A stretch of 6,802 nt of DNA from an uncultured Clostridia bacterium (GTDB lineage: Bacteria > Bacillota > Clostridia > Lachnospirales > Lachnospiraceae). The translations under genes were made by a program, and so were the position numbers. The stretch spans positions 1 to 6,802 of the forward strand of contig CAMHMG010000166.1 in assembly GCA_946186175.1 (NCBI GenBank), read 5' to 3'. Positions 1 through 6,617 of this stretch are shown here, piece by piece (position 1 is the stretch's first letter; each line of letters begins with the position of its first letter). The notes beneath the pieces were generated by a model. It searched no databases and was not told the origin of the DNA. It saw only the letters and a program-made list of their open reading frames with translations.

Positions 1-258
1 ATCAAAACAGAGATACTCAATTATCTTAAAGATCAGAAGATTGAGCTTAGGAATGAGTCTGCAATATCATCAGACTATTTCCCTTCCGGTAATGAATTTC
101 TTGTAAAATGCAGCATCAAAGAAAGGAAACAGACACTTCTAGAAATTAAGATTGCCGTACCCACAAAAGAACAGGCAATTCATATATGTGATACATGGAA
201 AGATAAGAACGAAGAAATATATCAATATTTAATGACAGAAATATGGCAGGATACCTGA
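1..258 (+). CDS. C-terminal part of a DUF4364-like protein (5' end outside the window)
   Basis: Frame 1 is open from the first base to the TGA at 256-258 and gives 85 residues; the start lies upstream of the window. The visible part looks like a real protein end: a charged helix-like start (EILNYLKDQKIELRNE), a strand-rich middle (FLVKCSIKERKQTLLEIKIAVPT) and a helical end (EQAIHICDTWKDKNEEIYQYLM). From memory, this pattern (ELRNE, then a VPT-EQA-C-W-K-EIY-YLM tail) resembles the C-terminus of DUF4364 proteins, a family of about 160-170 residues common in Lachnospiraceae and other Clostridia. I could not align it, so the family is tentative, and no biochemical function is known to me. The gene converges on ysxC, and its stop codon sits in the loop of the terminator hairpin at 243-274. 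It is not part of the protease cluster by strand. Confidence 0.7.
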   Translation: MKTEILNYLKDQKIELRNESAISSDYFPSGNEFLVKCSIKERKQTLLEIKIAVPTKEQAIHICDTWKDKNEEIYQYLMTEIWQDT

Positions 259-274
259 TATGGTACCCTGCCAT
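243..274. terminator. Bidirectional intrinsic terminator between the convergent DUF4364-like gene and ysxC
   Basis: Bases 243-255 and 262-274 form a 13-bp stem with a 6-base loop (256-261). The loop begins with the TGA stop of the plus-strand gene. On the plus strand the stem has one A-C mismatch (250-253 region) and is followed by TATAGTTTT. On the minus strand the same position becomes a G-U pair, so the stem is unbroken, and it is followed by ATTTCTGTCATT. The stem plus U-rich tails on both sides fit a terminator serving both converging transcripts. The U tracts are modest, so efficiency is uncertain. Confidence 0.7.
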
Positions 275-326
275 TATAGTTTTAACAGCTCATTATTCCA
301 CATCGCCTGTCGGCTCTGTTAATTGA

Positions 327-911
327 TTATTCCATATTACTCTCTATGTAGTTCCATATCTCATCACGTCCCTGCTTAGTCTGCGCAGAAAAAGCAAAAA
401 TCGTATCATCTGAATCCATACCAAGTTTTTTTCTAATAATACTTAGATTCTTCTGAAGTTGGGATCTTTTAATCTTATCAAGTTTGGTTGCAATTATTAC
501 CGGAGAAAAACCACTTTGCAGAATCCAGTCATACATCATTTTATCATTAGCTGACGGTTCATGACGAATGTCCACCAATAAGAAAACCATAACAAGTTTC
601 TCAGAATTGTTAAGGTATCTCTCAATCATCTTACCCCATTTTTCTCTTTCATTCATAGAAACCTTTGCATATCCATATCCCGGCAGATCAACAAAATAAA
701 AAGCTTCATTGACATTATAGAAATTAATCGTCTGAGTCTTACCCGGAGTTCCTGAGGTTCTTGCTAATGCCTTTCTATTTAATAATCCATTAATTAGTGA
801 AGATTTTCCAACATTGGATTTTCCGGCAAATGCAATCTCTATCTTATCATTTCTGGGTAATTTACTTGTTATTCCACAGACTGTTTCCAATCTGGCACTC
901 TTGATAACCAT
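327..911 (-). CDS. ysxC: Ribosome biogenesis GTP-binding protein YsxC/EngB (YihA family)
   Basis: This 194-residue protein has the normal length for YsxC/EngB, a TrmE-Era-like GTPase needed for late assembly of the 50S ribosomal subunit and essential in Bacillus subtilis. The GTPase motifs are in order: G1 P-loop GKSNVGKS at 30-37, the G2 region TPGKTQ at 55-60, G3 DLPG at 75-78 followed by the family signature YGYAK, the conserved DIRHEPS at 114-120, G4 TKLDK at 142-146 and a G5-like SAQTKQG at 175-181. The ATG at 909-911 has AAGGAG at 918-923, six bases away. It starts 28 bases after the lon stop, so it is probably cotranscribed with lon. The lon-ysxC pairing is also known in Bacillus. Its transcript likely ends at the hairpin at 243-274. 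Nothing is missing or unusual. Confidence 0.97.
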   Translation of the reverse strand: MVIKSARLETVCGITSKLPRNDKIEIAFAGKSNVGKSSLINGLLNRKALARTSGTPGKTQTINFYNVNEAFYFVDLPGYGYAKVSMNEREKWGKMIERYLNNSEKLVMVFLLVDIRHEPSANDKMMYDWILQSGFSPVIIATKLDKIKRSQLQKNLSIIRKKLGMDSDDTIFAFSAQTKQGRDEIWNYIESNME

Positions 912-939
912 ACATATCTCCTTGTTTGTTTATTATCTT

Positions 940-3279
940 TTATTTCTTTAGCGAAAATGATCTCTTAACAATTCCCTGTTCAATTACTTCTTCTATTCTA
1001 CTAACATATATAATTTCAAGACCTTCAATAATCTCAGTCTCAATTTCCGAAACATTTCTCTTGTTTTTCTCAGGAACAAGCACTTTCGTGATTCCGGCAT
1101 TTTTTGCAGCTAATAGCTTTTCTTTAAGTCCACCTATCGGCAAAACATTACCTTTCAAGGTTATCTCACCTGTCATTGCCAAATTTCCATCGATTGCTTT
1201 ATTGAGAAGCGCTGAATACATAGCCAAAGCCATGGTAATACCAGCCGAAGGACCATCCTTTGGGGTTGCTCCTTCCGGAACATGGACATGAATAACATGT
1301 TTATAAAAGTATTCCTCGGGTAATTTCTTGATCTCCGGAAGTGTTCTAATACAAGAAAGTGCAATTCTAGCTGATTCCTTCATAACATCACCAAGATTTC
1401 CTGTAAGATTAAGTTCAGATTTTCCATCAAGAAGATTAACCTCTATAGACAAAGTATCTCCGCCAAACTTAGTCCACGCAAGACCGTTAGCGATTCCAAC
1501 CTTAGAATCATGATCCAGATCGTCACTGCTGTATTTCCATACGCCTAATAATTCAGGAATTTTCTTAGCCGTGATGGTAATAGACTTAAATTCATTGGTC
1601 AATATTCCTTTAGCCGCTTTCTGCATCAGTCTTGAGAGAAGCTGCTCTAAACGTCTAACACCGGCTTCCTTTGTATAATGCCTGATCAATTCATATATTG
1701 CATCATCCGTTATCTTAAACTGACGTTTTAACAATCCATTTTTCTTCAAATTCTTAGGAACCAGATATAACTTGGCTATATGGTATTTCTCATTTTCAGT
1801 ATAACTGTTGACCTCTATAATTTCCATACGATCTCTTAAGGCATCCGGTATTTCGGAAGCATCATTAGCAGTTGCAATGAATAAAACATGAGAAAGATCA
1901 ACAGGTACTTCAAAATAATGATCAGTAAAATATACATTCTGTTCACCGTCAAGGACTTCTAACAATGCCGCTGCAACCGCACCCTTATAATCACTGCTTG
2001 TCTTATCTATCTCATCTAATAAGATTAAAGGATTCTTAGTCCCTGATTTCTTTATTGATGTAAGTATTCGACCCGGCATTGCACCGATATAAGTTTTTCT
2101 ATGTCCACGTATTTCTGCTTCGTCCTTAACTCCACCTAAAGAAATTCTTATATATTTCTTGTTAAGCGCATCAGCAATAGATCTGGCAATAGATGTTTTG
2201 CCTGTTCCCGGCGGTCCTACAAGACATAGAATCGGAGCATCTTTTCTGTCATTTAATATTCTGACAGCCATATAATCTATTATTCGCTCCTTGATCTTAT
2301 CCAATCCATAATGGTCTTTTTCCAATTTATCAATTATCTCACTTAAATCATTATTCTCTATACTCTCATTATTCCATGGATATTCTAACAATGTCTCAAT
2401 ATAATTCCGAAGAACTGCACTCTCAGATGATGAATAACTAAGATTAGCAAATCTCTTGATCTCGCGTTCTAACTTCTCTCTTACTTCTAATGGAGGATCA
2501 GCTTTTTCAAGCATCTCATTGTATCTTTTCTCCTCGTCATCAGTATCAACATCACCTAACTCTTTATGAATAAGCTTAAGCTGTTCTCTTAGAACATATT
2601 CCTTTTGATTCTTATTAACACACTCCTTTAATTTATCGTTAATTTCCTTACGAATTCCGGCTATAGATAGTTCATTATCAAGAATCGAAATCAACTTGTA
2701 TGTTCTCTTTGTAATATCTACAGTTTCAAGAAGCTTTTGTTTTTCAGAAAATTTAATAATATCTGTACTTGCAATTATATCAGTCAAATATTTTAATCTG
2801 TCTATTTTCTTGATAGAATCATAAACCCTGTCTTCTGAAAAAAGATTGAGTTCGTCACAACGTCTCACCTGTTCTTTGATCATCCTAAGACCGGCTTCTC
2901 TTTCATGAACATCTAACGTATCCTCATCCTCGAACAATTCAAATGCTTCTACCCTATAGAATTCACCATCTTTTTTGATATCACAAAGCTTTGCTCTGCA
3001 TCTGACATCTATAAGTATTCGTATTACTCCATTCGGAAGCTTATATAATTGTTTGACTTTAGATAAAGTGCCAACAGAATATACATCTGTAATCTTAACA
3101 TTAGTTGTTATTGGCTTATCTTTAGCCGCAACAACAAAAAGCTCAGTATTCTCTCTAAGAGCAGCATTCACCCCCATAACAGAGCCATTCTGTCTTATAT
3201 CTAGATGTAGTGTTGTTTCCGGCATCAGGACTATATCTCTCATTATCAGGAGAGGAAACCATGTATCATTAGCATCCAT
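940..3279 (-). CDS. lon: ATP-dependent endopeptidase Lon (LonA type)
   Basis: Lon is a cytoplasmic AAA+ serine-lysine protease that unfolds and degrades misfolded and some regulatory proteins. With the start at 3279 it has 779 residues, typical for LonA. In order: an N-terminal substrate-binding domain (about 1-190), a helical coiled region (about 190-310), an AAA+ module with Walker A GPPGTGKT at 355-362, Walker B ILLDEID with D422 and E423, sensor-1 N472, arginine finger R482 and sensor-2 AGVRRLE near 539-545, then the protease domain with PKDGPSAG holding nucleophile S678 and GGLKEK holding K721. These dyad positions nearly match E. coli S679/K722. The open frame extends to a TTG at 3294, but that TTG overlaps the Shine-Dalgarno GAGGTG at 3287-3292, which sits seven bases before the ATG at 3277-3279, so the ATG is preferred. 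No transmembrane segments are seen, unlike LonB. A promoter lies directly upstream, and ysxC follows after 28 bases. Confidence 0.97.
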   Translation of the reverse strand: MDANDTWFPLLIMRDIVLMPETTLHLDIRQNGSVMGVNAALRENTELFVVAAKDKPITTNVKITDVYSVGTLSKVKQLYKLPNGVIRILIDVRCRAKLCDIKKDGEFYRVEAFELFEDEDTLDVHEREAGLRMIKEQVRRCDELNLFSEDRVYDSIKKIDRLKYLTDIIASTDIIKFSEKQKLLETVDITKRTYKLISILDNELSIAGIRKEINDKLKECVNKNQKEYVLREQLKLIHKELGDVDTDDEEKRYNEMLEKADPPLEVREKLEREIKRFANLSYSSSESAVLRNYIETLLEYPWNNESIENNDLSEIIDKLEKDHYGLDKIKERIIDYMAVRILNDRKDAPILCLVGPPGTGKTSIARSIADALNKKYIRISLGGVKDEAEIRGHRKTYIGAMPGRILTSIKKSGTKNPLILLDEIDKTSSDYKGAVAAALLEVLDGEQNVYFTDHYFEVPVDLSHVLFIATANDASEIPDALRDRMEIIEVNSYTENEKYHIAKLYLVPKNLKKNGLLKRQFKITDDAIYELIRHYTKEAGVRRLEQLLSRLMQKAAKGILTNEFKSITITAKKIPELLGVWKYSSDDLDHDSKVGIANGLAWTKFGGDTLSIEVNLLDGKSELNLTGNLGDVMKESARIALSCIRTLPEIKKLPEEYFYKHVIHVHVPEGATPKDGPSAGITMALAMYSALLNKAIDGNLAMTGEITLKGNVLPIGGLKEKLLAAKNAGITKVLVPEKNKRNVSEIETEIIEGLEIIYVSRIEEVIEQGIVKRSFSLKK

Positions 3280-3285
3280 ATTAAC

Positions 3286-3292
3286 CCACCTC
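3286..3292 (-). promoter_or_regulatory. Ribosome binding site that fixes the lon start at 3279
   Basis: On the minus strand GAGGTGG lies six bases before ATG (3277-3279). It overlaps the G of the upstream in-frame TTG (3292-3294), so the TTG cannot use it. Upstream of the TTG there is only a weak CTGGAA-like stretch. Confidence 0.8.
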
Positions 3293-3325
3293 AAATTCCA
3301 GTAACTATATAACTCTATTCTTAAT

Positions 3326-3354
3326 ATTATAAAAGGCTATTGTATATTATTCAA
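3326..3354 (-). promoter_or_regulatory. Predicted sigma-A promoter for lon-ysxC, overlapping the clpX terminator
   Basis: Minus-strand -35 TTGAAT (3349-3354), a 17-base spacer and a perfect -10 TATAAT (3326-3331). The first base of a transcript would be near 3319, giving a leader of about 40 bases to the lon ATG. The -35 box spans the 5' end of the hairpin loop and the last bases of its first arm, and the -10 overlaps the U-rich tail. No CtsR heptad repeats or CIRCE element are visible here. Predicted from consensus and spacing only. Confidence 0.65.
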
Positions 3355-3362
3355 TAGCCTTT
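3332..3362 (-). terminator. Intrinsic terminator after clpX
   Basis: Bases 3332-3342 and 3352-3362 pair perfectly for 11 bp (AAAGGCTATTG with CAATAGCCTTT) around a 9-base loop. Read on the minus strand, the stem ends in CCTTTTATAATATT, so a short U tract begins within the stem and continues past it. The hairpin lies 10 bases after the clpX stop. The stem is only moderately GC-rich, so readthrough into lon is plausible. On the plus strand it is not followed by a T run. Confidence 0.75.
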
Positions 3363-3371
3363 ATAAATCAT

Positions 3372-4664
3372 TTATGCAATTTCACCGCTATTCTTCTTAG
3401 CGTGACGTTTTGAAAATGTTTTCTTCTGTCTCGGTACATCAGAATATACTATATCCGGCTTTCCTGTTCCCTCAACAGTTTCCTTGGTTATGATACATTT
3501 TGATATCATCTCATCAGAAGGTATCTCATACATAAGATCATTGACACTCTTCTCAATGATTGAGCGTAGTCCTCTTGCTCCGGTCTTTCTTTCCATTGTT
3601 TCCTTAGCAATAGATCTTAAAGCCTCTTCCTCGAACTCCAACTCAACGCCGTCCAACTCAAAGAGCTTCTTGTATTGCTTGCATATAGCACTCTTTGGCT
3701 CTGTAAGAATTCTCATAAGAGCGTCCTCATCGAGTAGATCAAGTGTAACAGTAACAGGAACACGACCGATAAACTCAGGAATAAGACCATATTTGACATA
3801 GTCTGACGGAGTAACCTGTTTTAATATTTCTCCAACATTTTCTTCCATCTTATCTGCCAGTTCTGCACCAAATCCTATAGATTTCTTACCGACACGATTC
3901 TCTATTACTTTTTCAAGTCCATCAAATGCGCCCCCACATATGAATAGAATATTAGTAGTATCGATCTGAATGAACTCCTGATGTGGATGTTTTCTTCCAC
4001 CTTGAGGCGGAACAGATGCAACAGTCCCCTCAATAATCTTAAGCAATGCCTGCTGAACGCCTTCACCGGAAACATCTCTTGTTATCGATACATTCTCAGA
4101 CTTCTTCGTAATCTTATCAATCTCGTCAATATAAATGATTCCATGCTGAGCTCTCTCAATATCATAATCAGCCGCCTGAATTATCTTAAGAAGAATGTTT
4201 TCTACATCTTCACCGACATATCCGGCTTCAGTAAGAGCGGTAGCATCAGCAATAGCAAATGGTACATTCAATAACTTTGCTAAAGTTTGAGCAAGATAAG
4301 TTTTACCTGATCCTGTCGGACCGACCATGATAATATTACTCTTTTGGAGTTCTACATCAAAATCTTTGTCTGACAAAATTCTTTTATAATGATTATAAAC
4401 CGCAACAGATAATACCTTCTTAGCTTCCTCCTGACCTATCACATATTGATCAAGGAACTCCTTAATCTCCTTAGGCTTTAAGAGATTGATCTCTGTTGAA
4501 TCGTCAAAATCATCTAACTCATCTTCTATTATCTCTGAACAAACCTCAATACATTCATCACAAATATAAACATTATGACCTGCAATGAGTTTTCTTACTT
4601 GATCTTGTGTTTTGTTACAGAATGAACACCGAAGCGGTCTTCTGTCATCACTTCGAATAGCCAT
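3372..4664 (-). CDS. clpX: ClpX, ATP-binding unfoldase subunit of the ClpXP protease
   Basis: ClpX is the hexameric AAA+ unfoldase that recognises substrates such as ssrA-tagged proteins and threads them into ClpP. At 430 residues its length is normal. The N-terminal zinc-binding domain has C13, C16, C35 and C38 in two CxxC pairs. The AAA+ module has Walker A GPTGSGKT at 115-122, pore-1 loop GYVG at 148-151, Walker B IYIDEID with D180 and E181, the RKH pore loop at 224-226, arginine finger R301 in FIGRVP and sensor-2 GAR at 362-364. The IGF tripeptide at 263-265 docks on ClpP, which separates ClpX from other Clp unfoldases and fits with clpP just upstream. The C-terminal 20 residues are rich in Lys and Arg, in a stretch that varies in the family. 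The ATG at 4662-4664 has GAGGTG at 4670-4675. The gap to clpP is 20 bases, so the two are almost certainly cotranscribed. Confidence 0.98.
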   Translation of the reverse strand: MAIRSDDRRPLRCSFCNKTQDQVRKLIAGHNVYICDECIEVCSEIIEDELDDFDDSTEINLLKPKEIKEFLDQYVIGQEEAKKVLSVAVYNHYKRILSDKDFDVELQKSNIIMVGPTGSGKTYLAQTLAKLLNVPFAIADATALTEAGYVGEDVENILLKIIQAADYDIERAQHGIIYIDEIDKITKKSENVSITRDVSGEGVQQALLKIIEGTVASVPPQGGRKHPHQEFIQIDTTNILFICGGAFDGLEKVIENRVGKKSIGFGAELADKMEENVGEILKQVTPSDYVKYGLIPEFIGRVPVTVTLDLLDEDALMRILTEPKSAICKQYKKLFELDGVELEFEEEALRSIAKETMERKTGARGLRSIIEKSVNDLMYEIPSDEMISKCIITKETVEGTGKPDIVYSDVPRQKKTFSKRHAKKNSGEIA

Positions 4665-4684
4665 CGCTACACCTCTACTTCTTA

Positions 4685-5284
4685 TTATTTAAGTTCCTCT
4701 CGATTTTCAATAACTACATCGATCAAACCATATTCCTTAGCTTCAGCAGCACTAAGCCAATTATCACGATCAGTATCCTGCTCGATTATCTCTATAGGTT
4801 TGCCAGTTTCTCTAGCAAGAATCTCATTTAATTGTTTCTTCTTACGAAGAATATGCTCTGTAGCAATCTTCATATCACTCGCCTGGCTTCCGCTTGGCAT
4901 ACCACCCATAGGCTGATGTATCATTATCTCAGCATTAGGGAGCGCCATACGTTTACCAGGGGCTCCGCCCGCTAAGAGGAATGCTCCCATACTGGCAGCC
5001 ATACCAATACATATAGTTGAAACATCACATTTGATGTAATTCATAGTATCAAAAATTGCAAAACCGGCAGAAATAGAACCGCCCGGACTATTGATATAGA
5101 AATGAATATCCTTCTTAGGATCTTCTGATTCAAGGAATAATAACTGAGCTACAACAAGGCTTGCAGTGGTATCATTAACCTCTTCTCCAAGAAATATGAT
5201 TCGTTCTTTGAGCAATCTTGAATAAATATCATAAGAACGCTCTCCTCTGCTAGTCTGCTCAATGACATAAGGCACAAGACTCAT
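4685..5284 (-). CDS. clpP: ClpP, proteolytic subunit of the ATP-dependent Clp protease
   Basis: ClpP forms the barrel-shaped two-ring serine peptidase chamber that degrades polypeptides delivered by ClpX (or by ClpC/ClpA-type partners encoded elsewhere). The protein is 199 residues, normal for a housekeeping ClpP. The catalytic triad is S98 (in GMAASMGAF), H123 (in MIHQPMGG) and D172 (in QDTDRDNWLSA), at exactly the positions of the B. subtilis enzyme. The short N-terminal segment LVPYVIEQTSRGERSYDI is the classical axial-loop region; a few residues may be removed by self-processing, as in other ClpPs. The ATG at 5282-5284 has a perfect AGGAGG at 5293-5298 with an 8-base gap. It follows tig after 46 bases and precedes clpX by 20, so unfoldase and peptidase are made together. 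A weak internal promoter may also serve it. Confidence 0.98.
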   Translation of the reverse strand: MSLVPYVIEQTSRGERSYDIYSRLLKERIIFLGEEVNDTTASLVVAQLLFLESEDPKKDIHFYINSPGGSISAGFAIFDTMNYIKCDVSTICIGMAASMGAFLLAGGAPGKRMALPNAEIMIHQPMGGMPSGSQASDMKIATEHILRKKKQLNEILARETGKPIEIIEQDTDRDNWLSAAEAKEYGLIDVVIENREELK

Positions 5285-5310
5285 ACTTATATCCTCCTAG
5301 TATTAAATAT

Positions 5311-5341
5311 ATTATAATTCACATCAACTGTTATTTTTCAA
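5311..5341 (-). promoter_or_regulatory. Possible weak internal promoter for clpPX
   Basis: Minus-strand -35 TTGAAA (5336-5341, inside the last codons of tig), a 19-base spacer and -10 TATAAT (5311-5316) in the AT-rich tig-clpP gap. The hexamers are good, but the spacer is two bases longer than optimal, and a TATAAT can occur by chance in such AT-rich sequence. It would allow clpPX expression apart from tig. Confidence 0.3.
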
Positions 5342-6617
5342 CTGCTGCATCGCGAACAAGATCAACAGCTTTCTGTACAGCGATATCAAGTTTGATAGCT
5401 TCTTTCTCAGAATCACCGACAAGATCTTTCAATTTGTCAGGCTCCATCTGGTATGTCTCAGCCATCTTTTCAAGCTCTGCATTGAGTTCTTCTTCAGAAA
5501 CTTCAATATTCTCAGCCTTGACAACAGCCTCTAATACAAGACGTGACTTAATTCTTCTGATAGCCTCAGGCTCAGCTGTCTCCATGAATTTCTCCTTAGT
5601 CATTCCTGAGAACTGGAAGTACTGGTCAATAGAAAGGCCCTGATAGCTTAACTGCTGAGCAAATTCGTTAACCATCTGTTCTTTCTGAGTATCAATCATA
5701 GGTGTAGGGATCTCCATCTCTGCATCCTCAATAATCTTGTCAATAACCTTGCTTTCCTTCTCGTTCTTTGCTTCTTTCTCTTTCTTCACTTTGAGTGTTG
5801 CCTTCAAATCCTCTTTGTATTCATCTAAAGTATCAAATTCTGAAACATCAGCAGCAAAATCATCATCAAGCTCAGGAAGCTGTGTCTCTTTGATACCATT
5901 CAATTTACACTTGAATACTGCAGGCTTACCGGCAAGCTCTTCTGCCTGATAATCCTCAGGGAATGTAACATTAACATCAAACTCATCACCAATATTCTTG
6001 CCAACGATCTGATCCTCAAATGTATCGATAAATGAATGAGAACCAAGTTTTAACTGATAGTTTTCACCCTTTCCTCCCTCAAATGCAGCGCCATCAACAA
6101 ATCCTTCAAAATCAAGAGATACTTCGTCATCAAGCTTTGCAGCTCTGTCTTCAACAGGTACATTACGAGCATTCTGCTTCTGCTCATTAAGAAGAGCAGC
6201 TTCTATATCTGCATCTGTAACTTCAGCATCAACCTTCTCAATCTCAACGCCCTTATAATCGCCAAGTGTAACCTCAGGCTTAACAGCAACAAGAGCAGTA
6301 TAAATGAATTCCTTACCTTTTTCCATCTGTGTTACATCTATCTCAGGTCGTGATACAATATCTAATCCACTCTCATCCATAGCATCAGAATAAGTCTTAT
6401 CTATACATGTATTGGCTGCATCCTCATAGAACAATTCCGGACCATATGCTTTCTCCAAATAATTCTGAGGTACTTTACCCTTACGGAATCCTGGTACACT
6501 AAACTGTTTCTTTCTCTTATTATATGATGCCTTCATACCATCAATAAAATCCTCGGCAGGTACCGTAACAGTAAGCTTTGCCATATTCTTTTCTAAATTT
6601 TCCACTGTTAAATTCAT
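5331..6617 (-). CDS. tig: Trigger factor, ribosome-associated chaperone and prolyl isomerase
   Basis: Trigger factor binds the ribosome next to the exit tunnel (protein L23) and shields nascent chains; it also has peptidyl-prolyl cis-trans isomerase activity. With the start at 6617 it has 428 residues, the usual length. The N-terminal ribosome-binding domain (about 1-115) carries the signature GFRKGKVP at 43-50, the same numbering as in E. coli. An FKBP-type PPIase domain follows at about 160-245 (LDDEVSLDFEGFVDG onward), then a helical, very charged C-terminal chaperone domain. The open frame extends three codons further to a TTG at 6626, but the Shine-Dalgarno AAGGAGG lies only two bases before that TTG and 11 before the ATG (6615-6617); ATG also keeps the family numbering. 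It is first in the cluster, led by the promoter at 6755-6784, with clpP 46 bases downstream. The tig-clp linkage is widespread in bacteria. Confidence 0.97.
   Translation of the reverse strand: MNLTVENLEKNMAKLTVTVPAEDFIDGMKASYNKRKKQFSVPGFRKGKVPQNYLEKAYGPELFYEDAANTCIDKTYSDAMDESGLDIVSRPEIDVTQMEKGKEFIYTALVAVKPEVTLGDYKGVEIEKVDAEVTDADIEAALLNEQKQNARNVPVEDRAAKLDDEVSLDFEGFVDGAAFEGGKGENYQLKLGSHSFIDTFEDQIVGKNIGDEFDVNVTFPEDYQAEELAGKPAVFKCKLNGIKETQLPELDDDFAADVSEFDTLDEYKEDLKATLKVKKEKEAKNEKESKVIDKIIEDAEMEIPTPMIDTQKEQMVNEFAQQLSYQGLSIDQYFQFSGMTKEKFMETAEPEAIRRIKSRLVLEAVVKAENIEVSEEELNAELEKMAETYQMEPDKLKDLVGDSEKEAIKLDIAVQKAVDLVRDAAVEK

Noticed and set aside
282..322. Second terminator after ysxC from TTAACAG/CTGTTAA pairing
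   Set aside because: Only 7 AT-rich base pairs around a 27-base loop and no U tract on the minus strand; the hairpin at 243-274 is far better.
926..1291. Plus-strand open frame of 121 codons opposite lon
   Set aside because: It lies antisense to the conserved Lon protease domain, has no convincing ribosome binding site, and its Ser/Ile/Phe-rich product is typical of the reverse complement of a charged protein gene.
1173..1364. Minus-strand open frame of 63 codons inside lon in another frame
   Set aside because: It is wholly inside lon, which is intact and carries its protease motifs in the main frame; no frameshift is needed to explain it.
2975..3304. Plus-strand open frame of 109 codons opposite the lon N-terminus
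   Set aside because: Antisense shadow of an intact lon frame, without a supported start or recognisable domain.
3484..4274. Plus-strand open frames (3484-3801 and 3981-4274) opposite clpX
   Set aside because: Both are antisense to invariant ClpX motifs and have Ser/Asn-rich, low-information products.
5392..5949. Plus-strand open frames (5392-5643 and 5737-5949) opposite tig
   Set aside because: Serine-rich shadows of the Glu/Lys-rich trigger factor sequence; no ribosome binding site or family resemblance.
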